Shown piece after piece: positions 33,288 through 43,306 of a stretch of DNA of 64,000 nt. The translations under genes were made by a program, and so were the position numbers. Where the stretch lies: positions 343,441 to 407,440 of the forward strand of contig MU839848.1 in the NCBI GenBank assembly GCA_030411725.1, written 5' to 3'. Origin of the DNA: Echria macrotheca. Taxonomy: Eukaryota > Ascomycota > Sordariomycetes > Sordariales > Schizotheciaceae. The stretch's first letter is position 1, and each line of letters begins with the position of its first letter. A model generated the notes under the pieces. It did no database searches. It was given only the letters and a program-made list of their open reading frames with translations, and had not been told where the DNA came from.

Positions 33288-33994
33288 GGCTTTCCGGGAC
33301 GTTGTTGCTGTTATCGATATATGCCGCTGTTGCTGTCTTGCTTCAGTATGGTATCTGTGATCTGCGACGACGGACGAAACTGGTGATAGTCGACGGGTTT
33401 GATTCCGATTTGTTGGACTGCCTGGAGGTGAAGAAGATGCGGTAACGGTCGCGATGGGCGTGTATATGCGCACACCGAGGGACAAGGTATTCCCTTTCTT
33501 ATACATTTTATGATGCGGTGGTGACAAGAGTATGGCTTCCTTTGAGGCATGAATCATGGTGAAAGGGATGCTGCTTTGTTGTGCGTCGAATCCAATGAAT
33601 AAATCAGATGACTTTGGAGACTCGAGTGTTTAGTCCAGGAACAAAGGCATTGTAGTTTCGATCCGCAAATCCGCCGTGGCCGGTGTGTTGAAGTGTCGTC
33701 GAAGGTGTCCTCTCGCCCCCTCCTCCCTCCTGTTTGATATACAGCGGTATCGGTGGCAATTTGGTTGCGACGAACAACAAAAAGGCGTGGCGCGGTTAGG
33801 CGCTGGCGAGATGGCAAACAGATCTCATTGGTTGCATGTGACCTCCTTGGGCTTGGTGCCTGATGATTCAGGGTTCAATACCAGTCACTCCACCGAGTGC
33901 CAAGAGCAGTACCGGAAAGCCACGGCTTGACTACACAGTAGGCTCCCATCTGACGACGACGCATGCAAAATAATAATGTGCTAGTTGTGGGAGC
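33288..33994. other. Intergenic region upstream of the tentative small gene
   Basis: It contains the possible 5' extension of the tentative small gene up to 33557, then DNA with no recognised feature up to the tRNA-Gly terminator. Confidence 0.35.
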
Positions 33995-34000
33995 AAAAAA
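33995..34000 (-). terminator. RNA polymerase III T6 terminator of tRNA-Gly
   Basis: Six T on the minus strand follow the tRNA discriminator base immediately. Confidence 0.85.
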
Positions 34001-34071
34001 TGCGTCAGCCGCGAATCGAACGCGGGGCCCATCGATGGCAACGATGGATTTTACCACTAAACCACTGACGC
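34001..34071 (-). tRNA. tRNA-Gly(GCC)
   Basis: 71 nt on the minus strand with no intron. Acceptor GCGTCAG pairs fully with CTGACGC, with A as the discriminator. Anticodon stem CATCG/CGATG encloses loop TTGCCAT, giving anticodon GCC. The T arm carries GCGTTCGATTCGCG. The GTTTAGTGGTA D-arm is characteristic of eukaryotic tRNA-Gly. Confidence 0.97.
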
Positions 34072-34951
34072 TGAGATTGGAACTGATGAAAAATAAAGCC
34101 ACAATTTCCACCTATGAGCGACTAACCTTTGCCTCTTTGGCGCAGCACCTCTTTAGCTATACCCTAACCCTACATCTTTAAACATGCCCTCGGGTTTACA
34201 ATTCCGGGGCAGTGGTCTTTGTGCGCCGTGTGACGGTCAACTATTGAGTCTGGCATAGAGTGGCGTCTTCAGCCTCCCCGGTGCATTGATGCACATTTAT
34301 TAACAATGACGACGTGCGTAATATGTACTCTCGCTTCAACCTCTGCATCGAGATTGTCCCGACTGTCCCGAGACCGTGTTTTACATCGACTTTGGGTTGC
34401 GGCCAGATATTGGCGTCTCCAATGTCCGGGACCCGCTGCCACGACTCAGGAGTTCAGCCCGGCTTGGCATCAAACGCCTTGTAACGCTCCAGCGAATCCA
34501 GAATTTTTACGGCGGAATGAAAAGACGACTACATCACCAACCCCGCGCAACATCATCTGGGGGGTTTTCAGCATCATCACCCACCCCGCGCCGTGGGAAA
34601 GTCCAAGATGGCAGTTCCATCAGCAGAACCAGGGGACCTGCCCGATCGGCAACGCGGCACGAGGATGGCGTGAAGGGTGGTCGACAGGGTGCGCAGGCCA
34701 TCGCGCCTGTGGGCCACGCGAAAAATGTCACTGGACAGGCCTTATCAGCCCCTGCACCCAAGGAATGAAGCATTCGTCAGCCCAGCAAACCCACCGGTGC
34801 TCCTCCACGCCAAGCTGGAAATGACGGTCTGAAACTGCACACGACTTCGCGGCGGGTCGAGATGCTGAGCGACTGACTTTTCTTTGCTTGCCGCCCCGCC
34901 GAATCCGACAGCGAGCGACATGATGATCTCAGTTGCGTGCCTTCCACCAAC
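34072..34951. other. Upstream region of the GT34 gene
   Basis: About 0.9 kb. A two-unit telomere-like CCCTAA motif lies at 34160-34172. Open frames at 34306-34824 and their antisense partners are not convincing. Confidence 0.4.
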
Positions 34952-36426
34952 ATGACCGCTAGCATCTTCCGTACCAAGCCGGCCCGGGTCGCGACCGCCA
35001 TCGCCGTGCTCTGCTTGGTCTGGATTTGGCTGTCCAACATCCAAGGCGTGCGCCTGACAGACGATGTCGTTCCCGTCTCGTACTCGTCGGACGACAACAA
35101 CGAAACTCGGAGCGCCGTCCGGTCCCGAATCGGCAAAGTAACTGTTGCTGCCAACCAGCTCGACTCGGATACCATCGACCGCGCCCTCCGAACCCACCAA
35201 CGGCACAACGCCCGGCATGGCTACACCCACTTCATTGCTAAAAACCAGGCCGTGGGCAGCATGATCGAGAATGATCGACACAATCGCCCAGAAGGAGCCT
35301 GGACCAAACCGGCATATCTACTCTCGGTTCTCGTCGCGGAGCTGGAGAAGCCAGAGGAGGAGAGGTTGGAATGGGTCTTGTATGGTCCTTCTCCCGTTTT
35401 GCGCTCTCTTCGCTGACAATGCTTTGCTGTAGTTGGTTCGACGCGGATACTATTATCATGAACCTCGAAACGCCACTCGAGGTCTTCCTGCCTCCCCACA
35501 AGCTTGCCGGGCTCGACAACGTGGACCTCCTTATGGCGACAAACTGGGATGGGCTGAACTCGGGCGTCTTCGCCCTCCGCGTCAGCGGGTGGTCAGTCTC
35601 CCTGATCTCGGCCGTGCTATCATATCCGATCTACCAGGCTGCTCGACTGGAAACGGACCGTTTCCGCGATCAGAGCGCCTTTCAGTTTCTCCTCCAACAC
35701 CCGGAGTCCCCGCTGGCCGACCTTCCCATGAGGGGCGCGGACCATTGGGTCGACGTGCCAATGCGCTGGTTCAACTCTCTTCCAGTCAACAACGCCTTTT
35801 ACGGCAACGGGACATGGATCTTTGGACAGGAGATGACTCCCGCTCTGTTCGATAAGGGCACGAAGGAGCTCGCGAATGATGGCAACGGCCCCTTTGTCAA
35901 CCCGTGGAAGATCATGCAAGGGGACCTCGCGGTTCACTTCGCGGGGACGTCGTATGTCCGGGATAGCTGGATGGGGCCATGGCTCAACAGAGCCGAGGCC
36001 TTACTCCCCCAATGGAACAATGCGACCACCAAGGAGGTGTTGAAGCAGGAGACGGCCGAGTTTTGGAACCGGATTAATGACCAGATGGTGGTGGACAGAC
36101 AGAAGGCCGAGATTGAGGAGGAGCAAAAGGCCAGGGCCAAAGACGAGGGAAAGAAGCAAGCGGAGCGGGCGAGACTGCTCCGGGAGAAGAAGGAGAAGGA
36201 GGCTCTCGCAAAGCAGCGGTTAGAGATGGAGAGGAAGGTCGAGGAGAAAGACAAGAAGCAAGTCGGCGGAGTGGCGCCGCCGGTCATTGCAAGCGCAAAT
36301 ACCACGAGACACGACGACACCAAAAAGGCTGTTCCTCCTCCATCCCCTTCGGTGGGCTTGAGCTTCGGGAATCCGACGCCGCCCCAAAACTCGACAGTGC
36401 TGCACAGCAATGGCACGCGTTCATAA
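34952..36426 (+). CDS. GT34 family glycosyltransferase (galactosyl/mannosyltransferase, Golgi type II)
   Basis: Exons 34952-35379 and 35433-36426 (53-bp intron, GTATGG..TAG) encode 473 aa. One transmembrane anchor lies at about residues 12-29. The catalytic domain shows HGYTHF at about residue 90 and the metal-binding DXD (WFDADTI, D146-D148), created exactly at the exon junction. The DQSAF and HWVDVPMRWFN region and the GDLAVHFAG motif follow, as in the GMA12/MNN10 family. These enzymes transfer galactose or mannose from nucleotide sugars onto glycans in the Golgi. The C-terminus (about residues 375-440) is a long Lys/Glu-rich coiled-coil-like extension beyond the usual family length. The exact acceptor is not predictable. 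Confidence 0.92.
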
Positions 36427-37379
36427 CACGGCAGCGGAACCCTCATCGTGTATTCACTATCTGGCCATGTCACTTTACGTGTTCTTTTGTTTTTGTCATA
36501 GAAAATAGATGGACTTTGGGTTGTACAGTCGTCGGGCTCTCTGGCAATGGTGTTTTGCTGTGTTCCTCTGTGCCACCTTCCCCCTCTTCCCCCCCTCCCC
36601 CGAATCCCCGCAGCATGGCTTGCAGCTTGCACGGTATTTCGACCCCTGAAGATTGGGACCGGCAACGCGGCACGGCGATGAAAAAGCTTGGCGCTAAGAA
36701 GCCGAGCGCGCTAGCCTGTTACGGAATTTCAGGGTGTGCCCGGCCAAGGACCGGACATGGCGCGAGGGGTGGGCCGGCGAGTGGCTCGCAAGCGTGTGAC
36801 CAGCAGCCCTGCTCGTTTGCGAAAAGGGCGGGCGGAAGGCACCCGCCCTGCAGCCCAGCGAAAAATAGCTATCGCAGATGACGCGGCACACAATCTCTGA
36901 CCCCGGTTTTGCGACCAAACATGTCAATTGTCAAACTCCAGCTCCGTCCAATGTCAAAGGGGAAGCTGAAAGGCCTGCTGCCCTCAAGCCCCCCGATGGC
37001 GGCCCCGCCCGCCGCACTCTTGGCAACCGTCACTGACCCCGTCCTCCGGGCCACTGAACTCAGCGGTGGGGACGCCACAATTCTCGGCGCTTTCAACTTT
37101 CCTGACGTCCACTCTTTCTACCTTTTTGTCCGCGTCACGAAAGTTCTTGGGCATGTCTGAGACGGTGCGACGACCAAGTATCCAGCGGTGATCGAGGAAA
37201 TGCCACTCCCAACTTTTATTGCTTGATGCCCGTCCTTCTTTTTGTTTTGTCTGTCTCCTCTACTTCCCGACTCTTCGGGATATGGTCTTGGCATTTCCGT
37301 TGACACGACGCTTCGGCGCACGCGAGCAGCCAACGACACCACTCCGACGCCTGCGACGGACGGCCCGGACATTGATGCC
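36427..37379. other. Intergenic region, GT34 gene to transporter gene
   Basis: About 0.95 kb, tandem orientation. It should hold the GT34 3' UTR and transporter promoter. A CT-rich leader lies at about 37230-37290 near the transporter start. No other gene is seen. Confidence 0.45.
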
Positions 37380-38634
37380 ATGGCCTCGTCCGGCGTGAAG
37401 AAGGAGAAACCGGACGACCTCGAAGCCCAGCTCGCCCTTCTCGGTCCTCGACTTCCGTACTCTCCGCCGGCGAGCCCGCTCGTCGAGAGCGAGTACCGTG
37501 TATCGGGTTGGACGAAGCTGTCGTACCTCGCCTTCTACTTTCTGTGTAATATTTCTTTGACGATATACAACAAGTTGATACTTGGACAGGTGAGGCACGC
37601 TTTAGCCTGCTGCGCCGCACATACTAACGGCAAAAGTTTGCTTATCCATGGCTTCTGACGGCGCTGCATGCCGGCTCGGCCTCGTTGGGATGCTACGGCC
37701 TGCTGATGAAGGGGCAATTTACCCTCACCAAGCTCAACTATCAGCAAAACATTGTTCTCGTCCTGTTCTCCATATTATTTACCGTCAACATCGCAACATC
37801 CAACGTATCGCTGTATGTCTGCATCCCAACCCCCACTCCGACTCTGCTCAAGCGCAGACTAACACCTTGTCATCAGTGCTATGGTCTCTATCCCTTTCCA
37901 TCAGATAATGCGTTCGACTTGTCCTGTATTTGCGGTTCTCATCTACCGCATCCGCTATAAACGTACCTACTCCAACGAGACATACCTCTCCCTTATCCCC
38001 GTCGTTTTAGGTGTCGGCTTGACTACCTACGGCGACTACTACTTCACCACGGCCGGCTTCTTCCTGACTCTTCTCGGCGTGATCCTCGCCGTCATCAAGG
38101 TACTACCACTCTCCGGCCGCCACAGCAGGAACAGCAAGACGCTAACCCCTTTTCTAGACGGTGGCCACCAACCGCATCATGACAGGCGCCCTCGCCCTCT
38201 CACCGCTCGAGACCCTCCTCCGCATGTCCCCGCTCGCCTTCGTACAGGCCATCATTTGCGCTATGCTCAGTGGCGAGCTTTCGCGCTTTGCCCGCGCCAA
38301 CCCGAATGGGCCATCCCGCATGATGATCCTCGCCCTGGCCGGCAACGGGCTGCTCGCCTTTATGCTCAACGTCAGCTCCTTCTCCACCAACAAGGTCGCC
38401 GGTGCCCTGACCATGACGGTCTGCGGCAATATCAAGCAGTGCCTGACGGTCTTGCTGGGTATTGTTTTGTTTGGCGTTGAAGTCGGTTTCCTCAACGGGC
38501 TTGGAATGTTCATCGCCCTCGTCGGAGCAGCGTGGTACTCCTTGGTCGAGCTGAGGGCCAAGGTAGGAAGCAGGGGTAGGAGTAAGGAAGACACAGGAGC
38601 AACTCCCACGCCGGGATCTGGAAAGAGTCCCTAA
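37380..38634 (+). CDS. TPT/SLC35-type nucleotide-sugar or triose-phosphate transporter
   Basis: Four exons, 37380-37589, 37637-37812, 37877-38099 and 38158-38634, encode 361 aa. All three introns have GT..AG ends and keep the frame. About ten hydrophobic helices span the protein from FYFLCNISLTIYNKLIL onward. The TPT/DUF250 signatures include a conserved Lys in YNKLILG, SILFTVNIATSNVSL and NVSSFSTNKVAGALTMTVCGNIKQ. Family members are Golgi or ER antiporters for nucleotide sugars or related metabolites; the substrate cannot be read from sequence. The tandem neighbour upstream is a GT34 glycosyltransferase, so a shared role in glycosylation is possible but unproven. An acidic N-terminus and Ser/Thr-rich C-tail face the cytosol. 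Confidence 0.9.
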
Positions 38635-40090
38635 ACCGCCGGGGTAGAGTTGGGAAGCTATTTCATTTGTTTGATGTATATATCTGGCATATTCCGCGGC
38701 ATCCGCATCCGGATTGGACTGTTGCATTGGGTAGGCGTTGATACATTGTTGGATTTAGACATAATCTCAAGGCTTCTTGGGCATTCTACTGAGATACAAA
38801 CCCGAGTCCTTAAGGGAGATTTTAGGGGGAGATGTTAAGGGGAGATGTGTGCTCGTCACTCCCATGTGTGCCGTCGCCTGGGAGAAAATAGGGGTTCGAG
38901 CAGGGGTCGAGCAGGGAATGATCATTCATTGGCGCTTGACCGAGCCTCGACGACATACGACAACGGCTAGGTACCGTGACTTGTCTGATAAAGGCAAGGA
39001 AAAGGGGTGGCATGCCGAAGGTTATGCTCCATCTCAGGGCCTCTCTCCTGGCAGGAAAGACTGCTGACCAACATTCCGCCGTCGACGATGTAGACCAGAG
39101 GCTCAGGGCTTGAACCAGCCCCCTTGCCTCGTTCTGCTTCGCTAGGATATCTGCTGTACAGACGAGCCCGGCGATGCACTACCGCAGCGGGTTTCAACAT
39201 TCCCACCTCTACCCAAATCTGCATATCAATGGCCTGTTGGGACAACCTGCAATGAAATAAGAAACACCAGCCTGGGTATTATACAGCCGCAAAACCTACC
39301 CGGTTTCTTCATCTCCGTTAATCTCTCCTATTCATTCAACCCCAGCTCCGTTCCTGGTCACAACGCCGCAGCTAGTTTGGCTATTTCTTGTATTTGCTCT
39401 AGTCACCGTCATATGCGGCCGGATTGAGCTGGACACATGGACATCTCACTGCGATATACAACCCATCCTTCCTTTCCGGGCAAGCTGAAAAGTCCATACC
39501 CTCTTGTGATTTCTGAGTACCCTGCACCTTTTCTACGTACCCGATACCTTTCCCCGATATAAAAACGGCCCATGGGTCATATAAGGTGACTTTTCTGTGT
39601 AATAGAACTCGACTTCAGTTCTTCCTCTGGTTAGTCTGTGAAAGGACAGCAGCCGGGAGGGCCTGGCAGGGTAACATTGGCGTCTTCCCTTTAACCGCCA
39701 CAAGTATCTTCCCACAACCACTTATACATGTCTACCTACAATTCTTTCTCGCAACCCATCGCACTTATCCAAGCCTTCCCACACGGCTATGTCCCGAGGA
39801 ATCCAACCCGCAAAGGCGTATACCAAGACGAAAAAGAGGTTACTGGGTTTATTCGATGCCTTTAAAAGGACTGTAAATACCGGTCTTGGAAGGACTTCAA
39901 CATTATCTAAATCCAAGATGGTAGAGTCGAGTTAAATTGAGGGGTCGAGCAACAGTATCCAGGCCGTTGAAGATATCGCCAACACCCTTTTCGTTAACAG
40001 CAGTGCCTTTTACATTATTTCGAAGAGATACTAAAAAGAAAATATACTATTTCTTATCTAAACAATCCCAATTAAAAACAAAAACACCCA
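38635..40090. other. Convergent intergenic region, AT-rich in parts
   Basis: About 1.45 kb. The part at 39.7-40.08 kb is AT-rich and could be degraded repeat DNA. A B-box-like GGTTCAAGCCC (minus strand, about 39104-39114) has no matching A box or acceptor stem, so I do not call a tRNA. A GATATAAAAACGG TATA-like stretch lies near 39557. Confidence 0.4.
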
Positions 40091-40804
40091 TCAATCACCA
40101 ACCCCTACCCCATGGCAATCAAGCACACCCAACACCGAACCTCTCATCAAAGCCTCCGCCAGACCGAAAACCGCCTGTACCTGCGCGTCGCCGCGCACAA
40201 CCTTACACCCAGCCCTCACGGCACCAAACAGCGCGGCGGCGTTGACGTCGGCCACGATGGTACCCGCCTCTGTCGCCAGGGACGCGTCCATATGCCCGGC
40301 GGCTTCGTTTAGTACGGCCTTGGTAGTCTCCGCCGAGGCTTGGTACACCGACTTCCTTATGATTTTTGTCGGTGGTGGTGGTGCTTCACTGGTGTTATAT
40401 CTTGAAAAGGTTAAGGTAGGTATGTTAGCAAGTAGTCTAGAAGACCGATGTGTTTTTTTTTTTGTGTGGAGACAAGAGCAGGACGTAGGTACGTACCGTA
40501 ATAGCTCCGTCGCCACCTTCTCTGCTCGCTTCTCGGTGCTCGCGAGCAGCTTCCTAATGTGTCTCTGGCGATCTTGCTTCGCCTTTTCGGCCTTTCGAAA
40601 GATACCGGCGTATTTTCCGATGATCTTTATTTTTGTGGGCTTGCGAGGAGGAGGAGGAAGAGGAGAAGGAAGAGGCGCGCGAGCGTTCTCCTCCTGGCCA
40701 GCAGCGAGCTGGCGTCTAGTTCTGATGGGTTTGGAGAGCGAGGTGACGACGCTCTCCTGGCCAGCAGCGGGCTGGTTCTCAGTCTGTGTCTCGACGTGCG
40801 ACAT
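40091..40804 (-). CDS. Hypothetical basic protein
   Basis: Exons 40804-40497 and 40400-40091 encode 205 aa. The 96-bp intron (GTACGT..AAG with GCTAAC branch point) is a multiple of three, so the unspliced frame is also open. The N-terminal 55 residues are Gln/Pro-rich with a twice-occurring AAGQE motif. A Lys/Arg-rich helical stretch (about 55-100) follows, and the C-terminal part is Ala/Val-rich and may form helices. I do not recognise a family. It could be lineage-specific; its start lies 319 bp from the HET gene stop, same strand. Confidence 0.6.
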   Translation of the reverse strand: MSHVETQTENQPAAGQESVVTSLSKPIRTRRQLAAGQEENARAPLPSPLPPPPRKPTKIKIIGKYAGIFRKAEKAKQDRQRHIRKLLASTEKRAEKVATELLRYVPTSCSCLHTKKKTHRSSRLLANIPTLTFSRYNTSEAPPPPTKIIRKSVYQASAETTKAVLNEAAGHMDASLATEAGTIVADVNAAALFGAVRAGCKVVRGDAQVQAVFGLAEALMRGSVLGVLDCHGVGVGD

Positions 40805-41122
40805 CTTTAAAGTAGTATAGTACGAATGGGTGGTTCGACTTGAGGTTGGTGGGATGTCAGAGAGAGGGAACTGATGAAAGGCGAAAAAGCTTTTGGGAGT
40901 GGATGATGACGGGTTATATATCGGACACGTCCTCGAGGAGTGATTGCGAGTTTTGGTGGTAGCCCGTGCACCTTGACTGATTTCTTCGATGGCAGGAACG
41001 GGGACGAATTTAAGCACATGCGAGTCGGGTGCAGCCATAGAGCTTGAGCCATACTGCCTGACTAGAGGAAGGCGCGGACTGCCCGCTAAACGACGCGACA
41101 ACTCTAGCTGCATCAAGTGACA

Positions 41123-42787
41123 TCAACCCTTCAGCACGGTCTTCTCTTCTTGACTGTGTTCTATGTCAACCTCGAGTTCGAAGCGAGGGACGTCACCAGA
41201 ATCACCGTCCTTGTTGTTACACCTTTTCAGTGTGAAGCAGAGCGTCCGCCGGCCTGTCATCTTGATCTTGCTGACCTGCTGATTCCTCGTGCCCGGTCCT
41301 CCTGGGCAACGCTTCCATTGCTGTTGCAGGTCAATCTCGGCATGTCGACTTCCCGGCGGCGGCTCGCGGACGTTGCACCAAGCCGTGGCCGAGAAGCCGT
41401 TGAACCCGACGTCCAGCAGATACGTGGCCGTCTGAGTGTTACGGTCCCACACGATGCCGTACTCGGCAGTGACGTGCCAGCTGAACCCCGTCAGGCTCTC
41501 CGTCTTGGTTTGGAGATCCGAGGCGGAGAAAATCTTCTTTGCTCCGTTCCACCGATCTGGAGGATACGCTCCTACGACAGACCAAGTCATTCCAAGATAG
41601 TCCAACAGGGCATAGTCCACGAGCTTGATCTCGACTTTTGCTCCGGTTGTAAGTGCAGGTGGATTGCGAGGTATCCTTTTGCAGAGATAGACTTCGACCT
41701 CGGGCCAGTCGTCGCTGATGTCGTCGTAAAGATCGGGTGCTACACGGACGAGCTGATTTGAATCAGGGCTAACTCTCTTGACATGCAGCTTTAGGAATTC
41801 GTGCGAAGACCGCTCGTCACGACAGTGGAGGAGAAGCCGGCACCGCCGTTTGGTTTCCTGTAGCCGTGCAGTGACCCGCAGGCCGGCATTTGTGAGCTGG
41901 TACGTGTGAACGCGCCCAGTGTGGATGGGAACAATCGTTTGACAGTAGGCAAAACGAGAAGGGTGGCTGGCAAAGAAGGAATATTCGCCGTCAGGCTCAT
42001 TTCCGGCGCGCCCGTGCCAACAGAATATTGTCTGGTCGTCCGAATCCTTGATGATCTCCTCCTGCAGCCGCAGAAACGCCCGTTGGCCTTCTCCATATAA
42101 AAGGGGCATGTTGACATCAAAGATTCCGAGTAAACAATACGCCATATCTTCCAGACGAGTCGTGTCCCGTGTTGCTGCCCATGACATGCGTTGCGCAATA
42201 CTGAAACTTCGGATGGCTGAAATATCTCCTTTCAAGGCACTCTGGTGGATACCAGTGGCTTTGGAGACCACATCTCGCAGGCCACTTCTCGTGCCGATGG
42301 CCTGCCAGTCGGCAGAATAGAAAATGAGGCTCGGAGGCGCCAAGAGCTCTTGGAGAGTCCATCCCCGAGTTAGCCACCGACATGTGCCAAGGATGTTGGT
42401 CGAGACTCGGTCGTCGGGAGATAGGACTTGGTCGTAGTCGGCGAGATATGCCAGACAAACGCGCGCATCCATGTACCACTGAAACATGGAGTTGATGGCT
42501 TCGGAAAGCTCGGCACTACTGCTTTTGTCGATGCAACACGTATCAACCCATCCGTACTCTAACCGAGGTCTGTGGTTCCAGGCGGCGGCAAGAAAACCTT
42601 GGACTTTTTTGTATCCTGGTTTTGTCTCTCCGGTTGCGTGGCGCGCATCGTCGAACAAGTACTCCTTGTCGGGATCCGGGTCCCAAGTGTGCGACAAAAT
42701 GGCATAGGGGACCGGCCTGTAGACGCTGACAAGCTCAAAGTCGACTTTGCCGTCGCTCCCGACATTCGTAATCTTGAGAAGCCTCAT
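41123..42787 (-). CDS. HET-domain (heterokaryon incompatibility) protein
   Basis: An intron-free gene of 554 aa from the ATG at 42787, where the family's usual MRLL start occurs. The open frame extends upstream but without an ATG. HET-domain motifs are in order: YAILSHTW (residues 27-34), YGWVDTCCIDKSSSAELSEAINSM (about 75-100), RWLTRGWTLQELLAP (about 145-160) and TRLEDMAYCLLGIFDVNMPLLYGEG (about 210-235). The C-terminal 300 residues have no repeat domain that I can see. HET proteins trigger programmed cell death on non-self recognition in filamentous fungi. No STAND-type partner is adjacent, so the trigger is unknown. It is divergent from the ferric-reductase-like gene, with about 0.5 kb between start codons. 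Confidence 0.93.
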   Translation of the reverse strand: MRLLKITNVGSDGKVDFELVSVYRPVPYAILSHTWDPDPDKEYLFDDARHATGETKPGYKKVQGFLAAAWNHRPRLEYGWVDTCCIDKSSSAELSEAINSMFQWYMDARVCLAYLADYDQVLSPDDRVSTNILGTCRWLTRGWTLQELLAPPSLIFYSADWQAIGTRSGLRDVVSKATGIHQSALKGDISAIRSFSIAQRMSWAATRDTTRLEDMAYCLLGIFDVNMPLLYGEGQRAFLRLQEEIIKDSDDQTIFCWHGRAGNEPDGEYSFFASHPSRFAYCQTIVPIHTGRVHTYQLTNAGLRVTARLQETKRRCRLLLHCRDERSSHEFLKLHVKRVSPDSNQLVRVAPDLYDDISDDWPEVEVYLCKRIPRNPPALTTGAKVEIKLVDYALLDYLGMTWSVVGAYPPDRWNGAKKIFSASDLQTKTESLTGFSWHVTAEYGIVWDRNTQTATYLLDVGFNGFSATAWCNVREPPPGSRHAEIDLQQQWKRCPGGPGTRNQQVSKIKMTGRRTLCFTLKRCNNKDGDSGDVPRFELEVDIEHSQEEKTVLKG

Positions 42788-43306
42788 GGTATGCGGCGAC
42801 GGATGGGCATCGGCGGTCTGGGTAAGAAAAGGGGCTAATCGAAACCTAGTCCTGATCAGGTCGCGATCTTGCTTCGAAGGAACGAGCGGAGGTCGTGCAG
42901 GAAGGCTGCCTGGGCTCACGTGACGGGAGGAACAAATGGCTCGCCCGATCCCTACCTGCCTTACTTACCTTTCAGTCCGAGTCCACGAACCATTTTGGCA
43001 GACTGTCAATTCAGCACTGCTCTGAGAGGTAGTTAAGGTTGCGAAGTTGTCTTAACTCTTGCGGAATGTGCTCTTACGTAACGGGAAGGAGAGGATCAAC
43101 TCCACTGCTGTGTGCTCTCTGATCCCGGGGACCGGGGTCTGACGTGATCTTATCAGATCATCTGATAGGCCTGAAGCGAGTGAGGATCGCGCCATTTCCT
43201 CCATCGTTCTTCCCATGTTTTCCCCTGGAATTGCCGCAGCAGAGAATTCACTTCTTGCATCCACGCGCTTGAGTTGTTACAAGCCGCGGCTCCTTTGCGG
43301 GGATCT
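42788..43306. promoter_or_regulatory. Shared divergent promoter, HET gene / ferric-reductase-like gene
   Basis: 519 bp between two divergent ATGs. It contains a TGATCTTATCAGATCATCTGAT stretch at about 43144-43166 with overlapping GATC/ATCAGAT palindromic elements and GATA cores, which could bind a GATA-type factor. This is plausible for an iron-related gene but unproven. Confidence 0.4.

Noticed and set aside
34160..34172. Telomere-like CCCTAA motif
   Set aside because: Only two units; too short to be an interstitial telomere or a chromosome end.
39100..39116. B-box-like GGTTCAAGCCC on the minus strand
   Set aside because: No matching A box, anticodon arm or acceptor stem; not a tRNA.
41123..42919. 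HET protein extended upstream to 42919
   Set aside because: The extra 44 codons have no ATG; the family's typical MRLL start lies at 42787.
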